Below, piece by piece: positions 1 to 8,138 of a stretch of DNA of 64,000 nucleotides. Made by a program: the position numbers and the translations under genes. A model generated the notes under the pieces. That model saw only the letters and a list, made by a program, of their open reading frames with translations. It did not search any database and was not told the DNA's origin. The stretch's first letter is position 1. Every line of letters begins with the position of its first letter. Origin of the DNA: Knoellia aerolata DSM 18566 (GTDB lineage: Bacteria; Actinomycetota; Actinomycetes; Actinomycetales; Dermatophilaceae); contig NZ_AVPL01000010.1 of the NCBI RefSeq assembly GCF_000768695.1, positions 1 through 64,000 on the forward strand. The letters run 5' to 3'.

Positions 1-2104
1 GGCGACGTCCGCGTCCCGACGGGCCGAGGCCAGCGCCACCTCGGCGGACGCGCGGCTGCTCGGGGCCGAGGCGCTGCGGGCCGGCGACGTCGACACCGCC
101 CTCCTCCTCGGGGTGGCGGGGTGGCAGCTCGAGGCGTCGAGCGACACCCGGGCGAACCTCCTCGCCGCTCTCGACCGGGCGCCGGCGCTGCTCCGGACGG
201 AGCGGGTGGCGCGGACGACGAGCCTCGCCGTGAGCGAGGCCGGCGGGAGGCTGGTCACCCAGGCGCCGGAGCGCGCCCTCGAGCTGCGGTCGCTCGACAC
301 GCTCGCGCTCGTCTCCGAGCGACCCGAGCTGAGGGGCCCCGCGGTCGTGGCCAGCGCCGACGGGGTGGTCGTCGCCGTGTCCGTCATGAGCGAGCTGCTC
401 GGGCCCGGCCGACCACACGGCGCCGTCGTCCTCCTCGACGCCGACGGATCCGTCGCCGCCGCGCAGCCCGGCGGGATGCCGGAACGTCGCTACGTCCAGC
501 AGGACCTCACCCTCACCCCCGACGGGCGGTGGCTGGCGGCGACCTTCCTCGACCGGGCGGGAGGAGCGCCGCTCGTCGGACTGTGGGACCTGGACCGACC
601 CGCGACCCCCGTCGCGCTGCTCGACCTCGGGCCGCAGTCCGGCGACCCGACCCCCTCGGCCGACGGGACGACGCTCTACTCGGTCGGGGAGGGGCGGCTG
701 CGCGTCACCGACGTCGGGACCGGGCGCGCGCGGCGGGTGCTCACCGGTGCGGACCTCGGCGCCGGCGAGCTCGGCGGCTCGGTCGCCCTCTCCGCCGACG
801 GGGCACAGATCGCGGTCGCGGCCGACCGGCAGGTCGTCCTCGTCGCCACCGCCACGAACGCGCGCCTCGCCGTCCTTCCCACCCCCGGGGACCCCGGCGG
901 CGTGTCCTTCTCCGGCTCGGGCTCGCGCCTCGCATCGGCGGGCGAGGCACTCCTCGTCTGGGACGTCCCCTCGGACGCGCCACCCACGGAGCTGCTCGAC
1001 CAGCCGGACGCCGGGAGCTGGGTGGTCTTCGGCGAGGGTGGGCGGACGGCATACACCGCCCAGTTCGACGGGCTCCTCCACGCGTGGGACCTCACCGGCA
1101 CCCAGGGGATCCTCCGGCGCTCCGTCGGGGGCTCCGACGACCCCGGCTTGGCCAGGGTCTCGCCCGACGGGCGGCGCGTCCTGCACGTCTCGACGGCGCC
1201 GGATCCGGTCCTCACGATCGTGGACTCGGCATCGGGAGCGGTGCAGCACGAGGTCGCCGTCGGCCAGGACGCGACGAACTACGTCGACGGTGCCTGGAGT
1301 CCGGACGGACGCCTCGTCAGCGTGACGACGGGCGACGACGCCGTCGGTGTCTGGGACTCCGCGACGGGGGACCGGCTCGCGACCCGCGACCTGCCCGTCG
1401 ACGAGATCGCGTCGTACGGCGCCTTCACCGCGGACGGCCGGCTGCTCGTCGGGACGACGACCGGACGGATGCACGTGCTCGACGCACGGACGCTGGAGCC
1501 GGAACGGGAGGCCCTGGACGTCGCGGCGCTCGTCGGCGGGGAGGGGGCACTGTCCTCGCTCATCCCGCGGCCCCGGTCCGACCAGGTCCTCACGGCGGTC
1601 GACGGCCGGGGCACCTGGCTCGTCGACGTGGACCGCGGGACGGCCGACCGCCTCGACATCGGCCACGAGGTGTTCGGGGCGGCCTACTCACCGGACGGCT
1701 CCCGCCTCGCGGTCACCACCCGGGAGGGCGAGGTCGGCCTGTATGCCGTCGACACGGGTCGGTGGATCGCCGCACCGACCGCACGGCACCCCTTCGCCGG
1801 CTGGAGCGCGTCGTTCAACGGGGACGGGACCGAGGTGGCGGTCGCCGCGTCGGGTCGGCTCGGTCGCTGGGACGGCCGGACCGGCGCCTTCCTCGGGGCG
1901 GTGACGGTCGGGGACGACGGGGTGGCGGGCTACGGACCCGGCGCCTCGTCACTGCTGCTGGCCGGCGGGTCCGGCAGGACGTCCACGTGGGCCCTCGACG
2001 AGCAGGGGTGGGTCGCGGCCGCGTGCCGGATGGCCGGCCGTTCGCTCACCGCGGGCGAGTGGCGCACCTACCTCCCGGACCGTGAACCGCAGGAGGTCTG
2101 CTGA
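1..2104 (+). CDS. WD40 beta-propeller tail of a large nSTAND/AfsR-type regulator (5' end outside window)
   Basis: The frame is open from base 2 to the TGA at 2102-2104, giving about 700 visible residues; the start lies before base 1. The visible part consists of degenerate propeller blades with WD-type ends such as VGLWDLD (near base 575), LLVWDV (near 955), LHAWDL (near 1080) and VGVWDS (near 1345). DG-R/T-x-L turns separate the blades. The tail has the pattern W-x4-C-R-x-A-G-R-x-L-T-x2-E-W-x2-Y-L, which is usual at the end of actinobacterial regulators that carry BTAD and P-loop NTPase domains upstream of a propeller. Those domains are not in the window, so the regulator class is inferred from the tail alone. 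It is convergent with the next gene. Confidence 0.75.
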   Translation, partial: ATSASRRAEASATSADARLLGAEALRAGDVDTALLLGVAGWQLEASSDTRANLLAALDRAPALLRTERVARTTSLAVSEAGGRLVTQAPERALELRSLDTLALVSERPELRGPAVVASADGVVVAVSVMSELLGPGRPHGAVVLLDADGSVAAAQPGGMPERRYVQQDLTLTPDGRWLAATFLDRAGGAPLVGLWDLDRPATPVALLDLGPQSGDPTPSADGTTLYSVGEGRLRVTDVGTGRARRVLTGADLGAGELGGSVALSADGAQIAVAADRQVVLVATATNARLAVLPTPGDPGGVSFSGSGSRLASAGEALLVWDVPSDAPPTELLDQPDAGSWVVFGEGGRTAYTAQFDGLLHAWDLTGTQGILRRSVGGSDDPGLARVSPDGRRVLHVSTAPDPVLTIVDSASGAVQHEVAVGQDATNYVDGAWSPDGRLVSVTTGDDAVGVWDSATGDRLATRDLPVDEIASYGAFTADGRLLVGTTTGRMHVLDARTLEPEREALDVAALVGGEGALSSLIPRPRSDQVLTAVDGRGTWLVDVDRGTADRLDIGHEVFGAAYSPDGSRLAVTTREGEVGLYAVDTGRWIAAPTARHPFAGWSASFNGDGTEVAVAASGRLGRWDGRTGAFLGAVTVGDDGVAGYGPGASSLLLAGGSGRTSTWALDEQGWVAAACRMAGRSLTAGEWRTYLPDREPQEVC

Positions 2105-2132
2105 GCCGAGCGCTCACGACCACGGCACCACG

Positions 2133-2603
2133 TCAGCGCACGGGCGTGAGCACGACCACCGGGGTCGGGGTCGTGCGGTGCGCGACGCGGGCGTCCAGCT
2201 CCGGGTCCACCGCGCGCCAGCGCGCCCACAGGCGCTCGTGGTCGGCGCCCTGCGCCGCGTGTGCGCGAACGGTGACCGGCTCCTCGACGCCGGTGAGGCG
2301 CACGGTGGCCTCCGGGTGGGCCAGCAGGTTGAGCCACCACGCCGGGTGGCCCTCGTCCCAGCCGTTCATCGCCAGCGTGACGAGGTCGTCACCGTCCTCG
2401 ATGTAGCCGAGGATGACCTCGCGTTCCCGGCCCGAGCGCCGGCCGGTGGCGGTGAGGCGGAGGGCGCCCCAGCCGCGCTTGTTGGAGGGAGTCCAGAGGA
2501 AGCGCCCGCCGCTCAGTCGGTGGAGGCCTCGGTGCACCCGCCAGGCCAGGTGGACGAACCACGGCGGTGGCTTGGAGGGCTTGGCGGGTGCGGATGCGGG
2601 CAT
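2133..2603 (-). CDS. deazaflavin (F420)-dependent nitroreductase-family protein
   Basis: A 156-residue protein of the DDN/F420-dependent reductase family, a split-barrel fold that uses F420H2. Family features are the tryptophan-rich core (W-G-A-L-R-L-T-A-T-G-R-R-S-G) that binds the cofactor phosphate, then a GYIEDGDDLVTLAMNGW segment and PAWWLNLLAHPEA. The start at 2603 is preferred over one eight codons upstream because AGGAGG lies six bases before this ATG. It is convergent with the propeller gene and only 28 bases from it. The substrate cannot be told from sequence; members reduce nitro compounds, quinones or other electrophiles. Confidence 0.8.
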   Translation of the reverse strand: MPASAPAKPSKPPPWFVHLAWRVHRGLHRLSGGRFLWTPSNKRGWGALRLTATGRRSGREREVILGYIEDGDDLVTLAMNGWDEGHPAWWLNLLAHPEATVRLTGVEEPVTVRAHAAQGADHERLWARWRAVDPELDARVAHRTTPTPVVVLTPVR

Positions 2604-2702
2604 GTGGTTCCTCCTGCGGGCGCGCACGTCGCACGCCGACGGCGTCGCTCACGTCCAGCGTAGGACCGTGGCGCGGCCGGGTAGCGGGGTCGGGCGAACC
2701 CG

Positions 2703-2728
2703 TGCCGGCCCGCCGGGGCGGGTCGGCA
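2703..2728 (-). terminator. hairpin after the nitrite/siroheme operon
   Basis: An 11-bp GC-rich stem (2703-2713 with 2718-2728, one G-T pair) closes a four-base loop just downstream of the nnaR stop on the minus strand. No clear U-tract follows, so it is a hairpin terminator by position and strength only. Confidence 0.5.
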
Positions 2729-2737
2729 GGGCACGGC

Positions 2738-2764
2738 ACGGGTCAGGCACGGGTCAGGCACGGG
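2738..2764. repeat. tandem 11-bp repeat over the nnaR stop codon
   Basis: The unit ACGGGTCAGGC occurs twice in tandem (2738-2748, 2749-2759) followed by a partial third copy. The nnaR stop codon lies inside the second copy. It looks like a local slippage duplication and has no evident function. Confidence 0.6.
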
Positions 2765-3878
2765 CGAGCCGGTAGCCGCGCTTGACGACGGTCTGGACCA
2801 GCGCGCGTCCTCCGGCGTCGCGCAGACGGCCGACGGCCACCTCGGCGGCGTGCGGGTCGGTGGAGTCGCCGGGCAGGACGCGCAGGACCTCGCCGCGTGA
2901 CACGACGTCGCCACCGGCGTCGACGAGGAGGCGCAGCACCTCGAGCCCGCTCGGTGACAACGGGAGGACGTGGCCGTCGAGCAGCGCGACGGTGCGGCGG
3001 ACCTGGAGGTGACCGGTCGCCGTGGCGACCGCCGTGGACTGGGCGGCCTCGTAGTGGTGCACGAGCCGGCGCACGAGGGCGCCGAGCCGGCCGCGGTCGG
3101 GGACGATCGGCTCGATGCCCCTCTCCTGCAGCGGAAGGGCCGTGATCGGTCCCACGGCGGCAGCCACAAGGCACCCCGACCGGTGCCGGGCGACGATCCC
3201 GTCGAGCGCCCCCTCGGCGTCGGCGGCGGCGAGCCAGGCGTGCGCGCCGGGGGCCGACGTGAAGACGACGGCGTCGATCTCGCCGGCCGCGGCGTCGCGC
3301 ACCGAGGCGGCCAGGGCCACCGGGTCCGGCGTCGGGCCCCAGCGGTACACGACGAGGCTCGCGACGTCGGCTCCCGCGGCCGCGAGCTCGGTGTCGAGCC
3401 CGTCGGCGCCGGCCCCGTGGTGCTGGACCGCGACCCGCAGCCCGGACACCCCCTCGTCGAGGAGCAGCTCGAGGATCTCGGCGGACGTCTCCGACTCTGC
3501 GACCCAGTCGGCGGTGAGCCCCGCGGCCTGGATCGCCCCACGTGCCTTCGGGCCGCGCGCGACGATCCGCGCCCGGCCGAGGACGCCGAGCAGCTCGTCC
3601 GCGTGTCCGGCGGCGTCGGCGGCCTCGATCCAGCCGCGCAGCCCGATCCCGGTCGTCACCACGACGACGTCCGGTGGTCTCGTGATGAGCTGCGTCGTCG
3701 CCAGGACGAGCTCCTCGTCGTGCTCGTGGGGCACGATCGTCAGGGCCGGGGCGTGGCGGACGCTGGCGCCGCGACGGGTCAGGGCGGAGGCGAGCTCGCC
3801 GGAGCGGCGGTCGGCCGTGACGAGGACGACGCACCCCGCCATGACCTGGCCCAGCGCCGGGGGAGTCCGGCCGGTCAC
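2754..3878 (-). CDS. nnaR: uroporphyrinogen-III synthase-like regulator with C-terminal winged helix (NnaR type)
   Basis: 374 residues. The first ~260 are a HemD-type uroporphyrinogen-III synthase fold (VVVVTTGIGLRGW, FTSAPGAHAW, CLVAAAVGPITA). The last ~95 form an OmpR-like winged helix (LLDGHVLPLSPSGLEVLRLL, VAVGRLRDAGG). This fusion matches NnaR of Streptomyces and its mycobacterial relatives, which work with GlnR to activate nitrate/nitrite assimilation genes. Its place as last gene of the nirBD-cysG operon fits. The GTG start at 3878 overlaps the cysG stop as GTGA; an ATG at 3842 is an alternative. A residual role in tetrapyrrole synthesis cannot be excluded. Confidence 0.88.
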   Translation of the reverse strand: MTGRTPPALGQVMAGCVVLVTADRRSGELASALTRRGASVRHAPALTIVPHEHDEELVLATTQLITRPPDVVVVTTGIGLRGWIEAADAAGHADELLGVLGRARIVARGPKARGAIQAAGLTADWVAESETSAEILELLLDEGVSGLRVAVQHHGAGADGLDTELAAAGADVASLVVYRWGPTPDPVALAASVRDAAAGEIDAVVFTSAPGAHAWLAAADAEGALDGIVARHRSGCLVAAAVGPITALPLQERGIEPIVPDRGRLGALVRRLVHHYEAAQSTAVATATGHLQVRRTVALLDGHVLPLSPSGLEVLRLLVDAGGDVVSRGEVLRVLPGDSTDPHAAEVAVGRLRDAGGRALVQTVVKRGYRLARA

Positions 3879-5110
3879 CGGGTGTCCCCGGCCGCGACGC
3901 CGGTGGGGAGGAGCAGCGAGGGGTCGGCGACCCGTCCCACCACGATGACGGCGGGGGAGCGCACCCCGGCCGTGTCGGCCACCGCGGACACGTCCCTGAG
4001 GGTGGCCGTGGTGACGCGCTGAGTCGCGGTGGTCGCGTCCTCGACGATCGCGACCGGCAGGTCGTCCGCCGCGCCGGCCGCGCGCAGGTCGCGCACGTGG
4101 TCCGCGAGGGCCGAGACGCCCATGAGGACGACGAGGGTCGCCCGCTCCGCCGCGACGACGGCCAGGGCCGAGGGGTCGACGGGCTCGTGCCCGCTCACCA
4201 CGTGGATCGCGGCGACGGTGCCGCGGTGCGTCAGGGGTATGCCGGCCGCGGCCGGCGCGCTCAGCGCCGAGCTCACGCCGGGCACGACCTCGACCGCGAT
4301 CCCGGCCGCGCGGCAGGCGAGCACCTCCTCGCCGCCACGACCGTAGACGAACGGGTCACCGCCCTTGAGCCGGACCACGGTCCGGCCGCGCTGGGCCTGC
4401 TCGACGAGGATCCGGTTGATCTCGTGCTGCGGGACGGGGTGGTGGCCGGGGGTCTTGCCGACGTCGATGACCTCGACGCTCGTGGGCAGCGTGCGCAGCA
4501 CCCCGGTGGGGCCCAGCCGGTCGGTGACGACGACGTCCGCCTCGGCCAGGGCCCGTCGGCCGCGCACGGTGAGCAGGTCGGTGGCCCCCGGTCCGCCGCC
4601 GACGAGGACGACCCGTCCGGGAGCACCCGGGCGGCGGCGGCGCTGGCGCAGGTCGAGGTCGCCCGTCGCCAGGTGCAGGGCCAGCGCGTCGCGGACGGAC
4701 ACGACCCGGGCGGGGTCGGGACGCCCGAGCGACACCACACCCACCCGCACGCCGGCGTGGTCGGCGACGGCCGGGTTGCGGGCCGTCCCGTCGGCGGCGG
4801 CGCCGGCGCACACGCTGAAGACGCGCTCGTCGGTGGCTCTGGCACAGAGCTCGCGGTCGGTGCGGGAGTCACCGGTGGCCGCCACGACGAACCACGTGCC
4901 GGCCACGTCGTCGAGCCGGACCTCGCGCCGGCTCCAGGTCACGGTCGGCTCCTCGACGAGGTCGAGCAGGGCCTCGCAGGCGATCGGGGACACGACGTGC
5001 ACCAGTGCGCCGTCGGCGACGAGGGCGGCCGCCTTGGTGGCGGCGACGGGTCCTCCTCCGGCCACGAGCACGACCCGGCCGACGAGGTCGACGCCGAGCA
5101 GGGTGCTCAT
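3875..5110 (-). CDS. cysG: siroheme synthase CysG (precorrin-2 dehydrogenase plus uroporphyrinogen-III methyltransferase)
   Basis: 411 residues with two enzymes in one chain. Residues 1-~150 form the NAD-dependent precorrin-2 dehydrogenase/ferrochelatase domain (GRVVLVAGGGPVAATKA nucleotide-binding start). Residues ~165-400 are the S-adenosylmethionine methyltransferase (VLVGGGPGATDLLTVRG, VRLKGGDPFVYGRGGEE, VVPGVSSALSAPA, GIPLTHRG). Together they turn uroporphyrinogen III into siroheme, the prosthetic group needed by NirB encoded just upstream. The ATG at 5110 overlaps the nirD stop as ATGA. Longer upstream readings run into nirD and are not used. Confidence 0.93.
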   Translation of the reverse strand: MSTLLGVDLVGRVVLVAGGGPVAATKAAALVADGALVHVVSPIACEALLDLVEEPTVTWSRREVRLDDVAGTWFVVAATGDSRTDRELCARATDERVFSVCAGAAADGTARNPAVADHAGVRVGVVSLGRPDPARVVSVRDALALHLATGDLDLRQRRRRPGAPGRVVLVGGGPGATDLLTVRGRRALAEADVVVTDRLGPTGVLRTLPTSVEVIDVGKTPGHHPVPQHEINRILVEQAQRGRTVVRLKGGDPFVYGRGGEEVLACRAAGIAVEVVPGVSSALSAPAAAGIPLTHRGTVAAIHVVSGHEPVDPSALAVVAAERATLVVLMGVSALADHVRDLRAAGAADDLPVAIVEDATTATQRVTTATLRDVSAVADTAGVRSPAVIVVGRVADPSLLLPTGVAAGDTR

Positions 5111-5493
5111 GCCGCGACCTCGTGCCGCGAGACGTGGACGACGCCGTCGCGGACGTCCGTGGCCCAGGTGCGCAGTGGCTGCGGCTCGCGCCCCGCGGGG
5201 TCGAGGCACTCGCCGGTGCGCAGGTCGAACACCTGCTTGTACATCGGTGAGGCGACGGTCGGGGCGTCACCGCGCGAGCCGACGATCCCGCGCGACATCA
5301 CGTGGGCGCCGGAGAACGGGTCGAGCTGCTGGACGGCATACACGTCGTCGGTGTGGGTGCGGAAGAGGGCGAGCTGTTCGCCGCCCACGAGGGCCGCGGC
5401 ACCGCGCTCGGGGGAGAGGTCCCCCACCCGGCAGACGGCGACCCACCCGGGCAGGGCGAGCCCGGGCTCCTCCGTCACGACGTCGACGGTCAT
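5107..5493 (-). CDS. nirD: nitrite reductase (NADH) small subunit NirD
   Basis: 128 residues with a Rieske-like fold of the NirD family (WVAVCRVGDLSPERG start, LALFRTHTDDVYAVQQLDPFSGAHVMSRGIVG core, PMYKQVFDLRTGECLDP). It lacks the full set of Cys/His ligands of a true Rieske cluster, as is usual for NirD. It is the partner of NirB in cytoplasmic NADH-dependent reduction of nitrite to ammonium. The ATG at 5493 overlaps the nirB stop as ATGA and the gene's own stop overlaps the cysG start, so expression is translationally coupled. Confidence 0.92.
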   Translation of the reverse strand: MTVDVVTEEPGLALPGWVAVCRVGDLSPERGAAALVGGEQLALFRTHTDDVYAVQQLDPFSGAHVMSRGIVGSRGDAPTVASPMYKQVFDLRTGECLDPAGREPQPLRTWATDVRDGVVHVSRHEVAA

Positions 5494-8066
5494 CGGCGAA
5501 CCTCCAGGGTAGTGCCGGCGATGAGCACACCGCTCGTGCGCTCCTCCGGGGTGGCGGGGCGGGGCTGGCCGCGCTCGGCGACGTAGGCGAACGAGTCGTC
5601 GGCCCGGTCGGGCGCGTTGACGAACGACCCGAAGCGGCGCAGTTTCTCGGGGTCGGCGAGGGCCGCCGCCCACTCGTCCTCGTAGCCGTCGACGTGGCCC
5701 GCCATCGCGGCGTCGAGGTCGGCGCCGATCCCGAGGCTGTCGTCGATGACGACGGAGCGGATGGACTCCAGGCCGCCCTCGTGGTCCTCGACCCACGCCG
5801 CCGTGCGCTGCAGTCGGTCGGCGGTCCGGACGTAGAACATGAGGAACCGGTCGATGGCCCGGACGAGCGTCTCGGTGTCGAGGTCCTCGGCGAGGAGCTG
5901 CGCGTGCCTCGGGGTGAAGCCGCCGTTGCCGCCGACGTAGAGGTTCCAGCCGTTGTCGGTGGCGATGACGCCGACGTCCTTGCCGCGCGCCTCGGCGCAC
6001 TCGCGCGCACACCCCGAGACGCCGAGCTTGATCTTGTGCGGCGAGCGGAGGCCGCGGTAGCGGAGCTCGAGGGCGATGGCGAGGCCGACCGAGTCCTGCA
6101 CCCCGTAGCGGCACCACGTCGACCCGACGCACGACTTGACCGTGCGCAGCGACTTCCCGTAGGCGTGCCCGGACTCGAAACCGTTGTCCACCAGTCGTTT
6201 CCAGATCTGTGGCAGCTGCTCGATCCGGGCGCCGAAGAGGTCGATCCGCTGGCCGCCGGTGATCTTGGTGTAGAGGCCGAAGTCCTTCGCGACCTCGCCG
6301 ATGACGATGAGGCCCTCGGGCGTGATCTCGCCACCGGGGATGCGCGGGACGACGGAGTAGGACCCGTCCTTCTGGAGGTTGGCCATGACGTGGTCGTTGG
6401 TGTCCTGCAGCGTCGCGCGCTCGCCCTCGAGGATGTGACCGGTGCCGAGCGAGGCGAGGATCGAGCCGATGACCGGCTTGCAGATGTCGCACCCGCGTCC
6501 CCGGCCGTGGGCCGCGATGATCTCGCTGAACGTCGTGAGGCCCTGGACCCGGACGACGTCGAACAGCTGCGCGCGTGACAGCTCGAAGTGCTCGCAGAGC
6601 GCGTTGCTCACCTCGATGCCCGACCGCTCCAGCTCGGTCGTGACGAGCCGCTTGACGAGCGGCAGGCAGGAGCCACAGCTCGTCCCGGCGCGGGTGCAGG
6701 CCTTGACGCCCCCGAGGTCGGTGCACCCGCCCTCGGTCACCGCGCAGCGCACCGCACCCGCCGAGACGTTGTTGCAGGAGCACACGGTCGCGTCGTCGGG
6801 CAGGTCGCCCACCGGGGCCGGACCGGAGCCCTCGGGAAGCAGGTATGCCGCCGGGTCACCTCCCAGCTCCCGGCCCACCATCGGGCGCAGCGCGGCGTAG
6901 GCGCTCGCGTCACCGACGAGGATGCCGCCGCGCAGGGTCCGGGCGTCGTCGCTCATGACGAGCTTCTTGTAGACGCCGGCGACCGGGTCGGAGATGACGA
7001 CCTCGAGCCCGCCGGGCTCCTGGGCGAACGCGTCGCCGAAGCTCGCGACGTCGACCCCGAGGAGCTTGAGCTTGGTCGACAGGTCCGCACCGGGGAAGGT
7101 GCCGGCGCCGCCCAGGAGCCGGTCGGCGACGATCTCGGCCATCGTGTAGCCGGGGGCGACGAGCCCGAGGCAGCGACCACCGATGTTGGCGACCTCACCG
7201 ATCGCCCAGACCGCCGGGTCGGCCGTGGCACAGGCGTCGTCGACGAGCACCCCTCCGCGCTCGCCCACCTCCAGCCCACAGTCACGGGCCAGCTCGTCGC
7301 GGGGCCGGACGCCCACCGCGAAGATGACGACGTCGACGTCGAGGGCGGGACCCTCGCCGAACTCCATCCGCGAGACCGCACCGCGGTCACCGACGATCTT
7401 CGACGTGGCGGTCGACGTCCGGACGCGGACGCCGAGGGCCTCGATGAGCCGCTTGAGCGCCGCGCCGCCGCCGTCGTCGACCTGGAGCGGCATGAGCCGC
7501 GGGGCGAACTCGACGACGGTGGACTCCATGTCCAGCGCCGTGAGCGCGCCGGCCGCCTCGAGGCCGAGCAGGCCCCCGCCGACGACCGCGCCGCGGACGG
7601 GACGGTCGAGCTCACCACGCCGTTTCTCGACGAAGGCGCGCAGGTCGGCGACGTCGTCGATGGTGCGGTAGACGAACGCCCCACGCAGGTCCTTCCCGGG
7701 GACGGGGGGCACGGCGGCATACGAGCCGGTGGCCAGCACGAGCGCGTCGTAGGGCAGGACGGCGCCGCCGCTGGTCGTCACCGTCCGTGCGTCGCGGTCG
7801 ATCCGGTCGGCCCTGACCCCCCGACGCAGCGTGACGAGGGGGTCGTCCCACAGGTCCTGGCCGCCGAGGGCGAGGTCCTCGGGGTGGCGGCCGGTGAAGT
7901 ACGACGTGAGGGCGACGCGGTCGTAGGGCGCGCGCGGCTCCTCGCAGAGGAGGGTGACCTCCCACGTGCCCGCCTCGTCGCGCGAGCGGAGCGCATCGAT
8001 GAGGCGGCGCGCGACCATGCCGCCGCCGATGACGACGAGCTGCTGTGTCGGGGATCCCTGGGGCAT
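5490..8066 (-). CDS. nirB: assimilatory nitrite reductase (NADH) large subunit NirB
   Basis: 858 residues. An FAD/NAD(P)H oxidoreductase domain comes first (VVIGGGMVARRL, then GAVVGGGLLGLEAAGAL). BFD-like [2Fe-2S] domains follow, with Cys pairs in CSCNN and CTRAGTSCGSC and in CDICKP. The siroheme/[4Fe-4S] nitrite reductase domain is last, with ligands in CVGSTWCRYG and GVSGCARECAEARG around residues 640-690. It transfers six electrons from NADH to nitrite, forming ammonium. The ATG at 8066 is the first methionine after the upstream stop. A GlnR-like box lies ~45-70 bases before it, so nirBD-cysG-nnaR probably has its own promoter besides read-through from nasB. Confidence 0.95.
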   Translation of the reverse strand: MPQGSPTQQLVVIGGGMVARRLIDALRSRDEAGTWEVTLLCEEPRAPYDRVALTSYFTGRHPEDLALGGQDLWDDPLVTLRRGVRADRIDRDARTVTTSGGAVLPYDALVLATGSYAAVPPVPGKDLRGAFVYRTIDDVADLRAFVEKRRGELDRPVRGAVVGGGLLGLEAAGALTALDMESTVVEFAPRLMPLQVDDGGGAALKRLIEALGVRVRTSTATSKIVGDRGAVSRMEFGEGPALDVDVVIFAVGVRPRDELARDCGLEVGERGGVLVDDACATADPAVWAIGEVANIGGRCLGLVAPGYTMAEIVADRLLGGAGTFPGADLSTKLKLLGVDVASFGDAFAQEPGGLEVVISDPVAGVYKKLVMSDDARTLRGGILVGDASAYAALRPMVGRELGGDPAAYLLPEGSGPAPVGDLPDDATVCSCNNVSAGAVRCAVTEGGCTDLGGVKACTRAGTSCGSCLPLVKRLVTTELERSGIEVSNALCEHFELSRAQLFDVVRVQGLTTFSEIIAAHGRGRGCDICKPVIGSILASLGTGHILEGERATLQDTNDHVMANLQKDGSYSVVPRIPGGEITPEGLIVIGEVAKDFGLYTKITGGQRIDLFGARIEQLPQIWKRLVDNGFESGHAYGKSLRTVKSCVGSTWCRYGVQDSVGLAIALELRYRGLRSPHKIKLGVSGCARECAEARGKDVGVIATDNGWNLYVGGNGGFTPRHAQLLAEDLDTETLVRAIDRFLMFYVRTADRLQRTAAWVEDHEGGLESIRSVVIDDSLGIGADLDAAMAGHVDGYEDEWAAALADPEKLRRFGSFVNAPDRADDSFAYVAERGQPRPATPEERTSGVLIAGTTLEVRR

Positions 8067-8111
8067 GGGTGGAACGCTAGGGACGCGGGGTTTCGGGACG
8101 GTCGTCCCCCT

Positions 8112-8138
8112 GTTTCCCCTGCGTAAAACGGTTCTCAC
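8112..8138 (-). promoter_or_regulatory. GlnR-like box before nirB
   Basis: Read on the minus strand the pentamers are GTGAG-n6-TTTAC-n6-GAAAC. The last two fit the GlnR half-box (gTnAC-n6-GaAAc) with six-base spacing. It lies in the 68-base gap before nirB and overlaps the nasB stop codon. The GlnR consensus is established knowledge for actinobacteria; binding here is inference. Confidence 0.55.

Noticed and set aside
4365-6578. A 737-codon plus-strand open frame
   Set aside because: Antisense to cysG, nirD and nirB; no recognisable domain.
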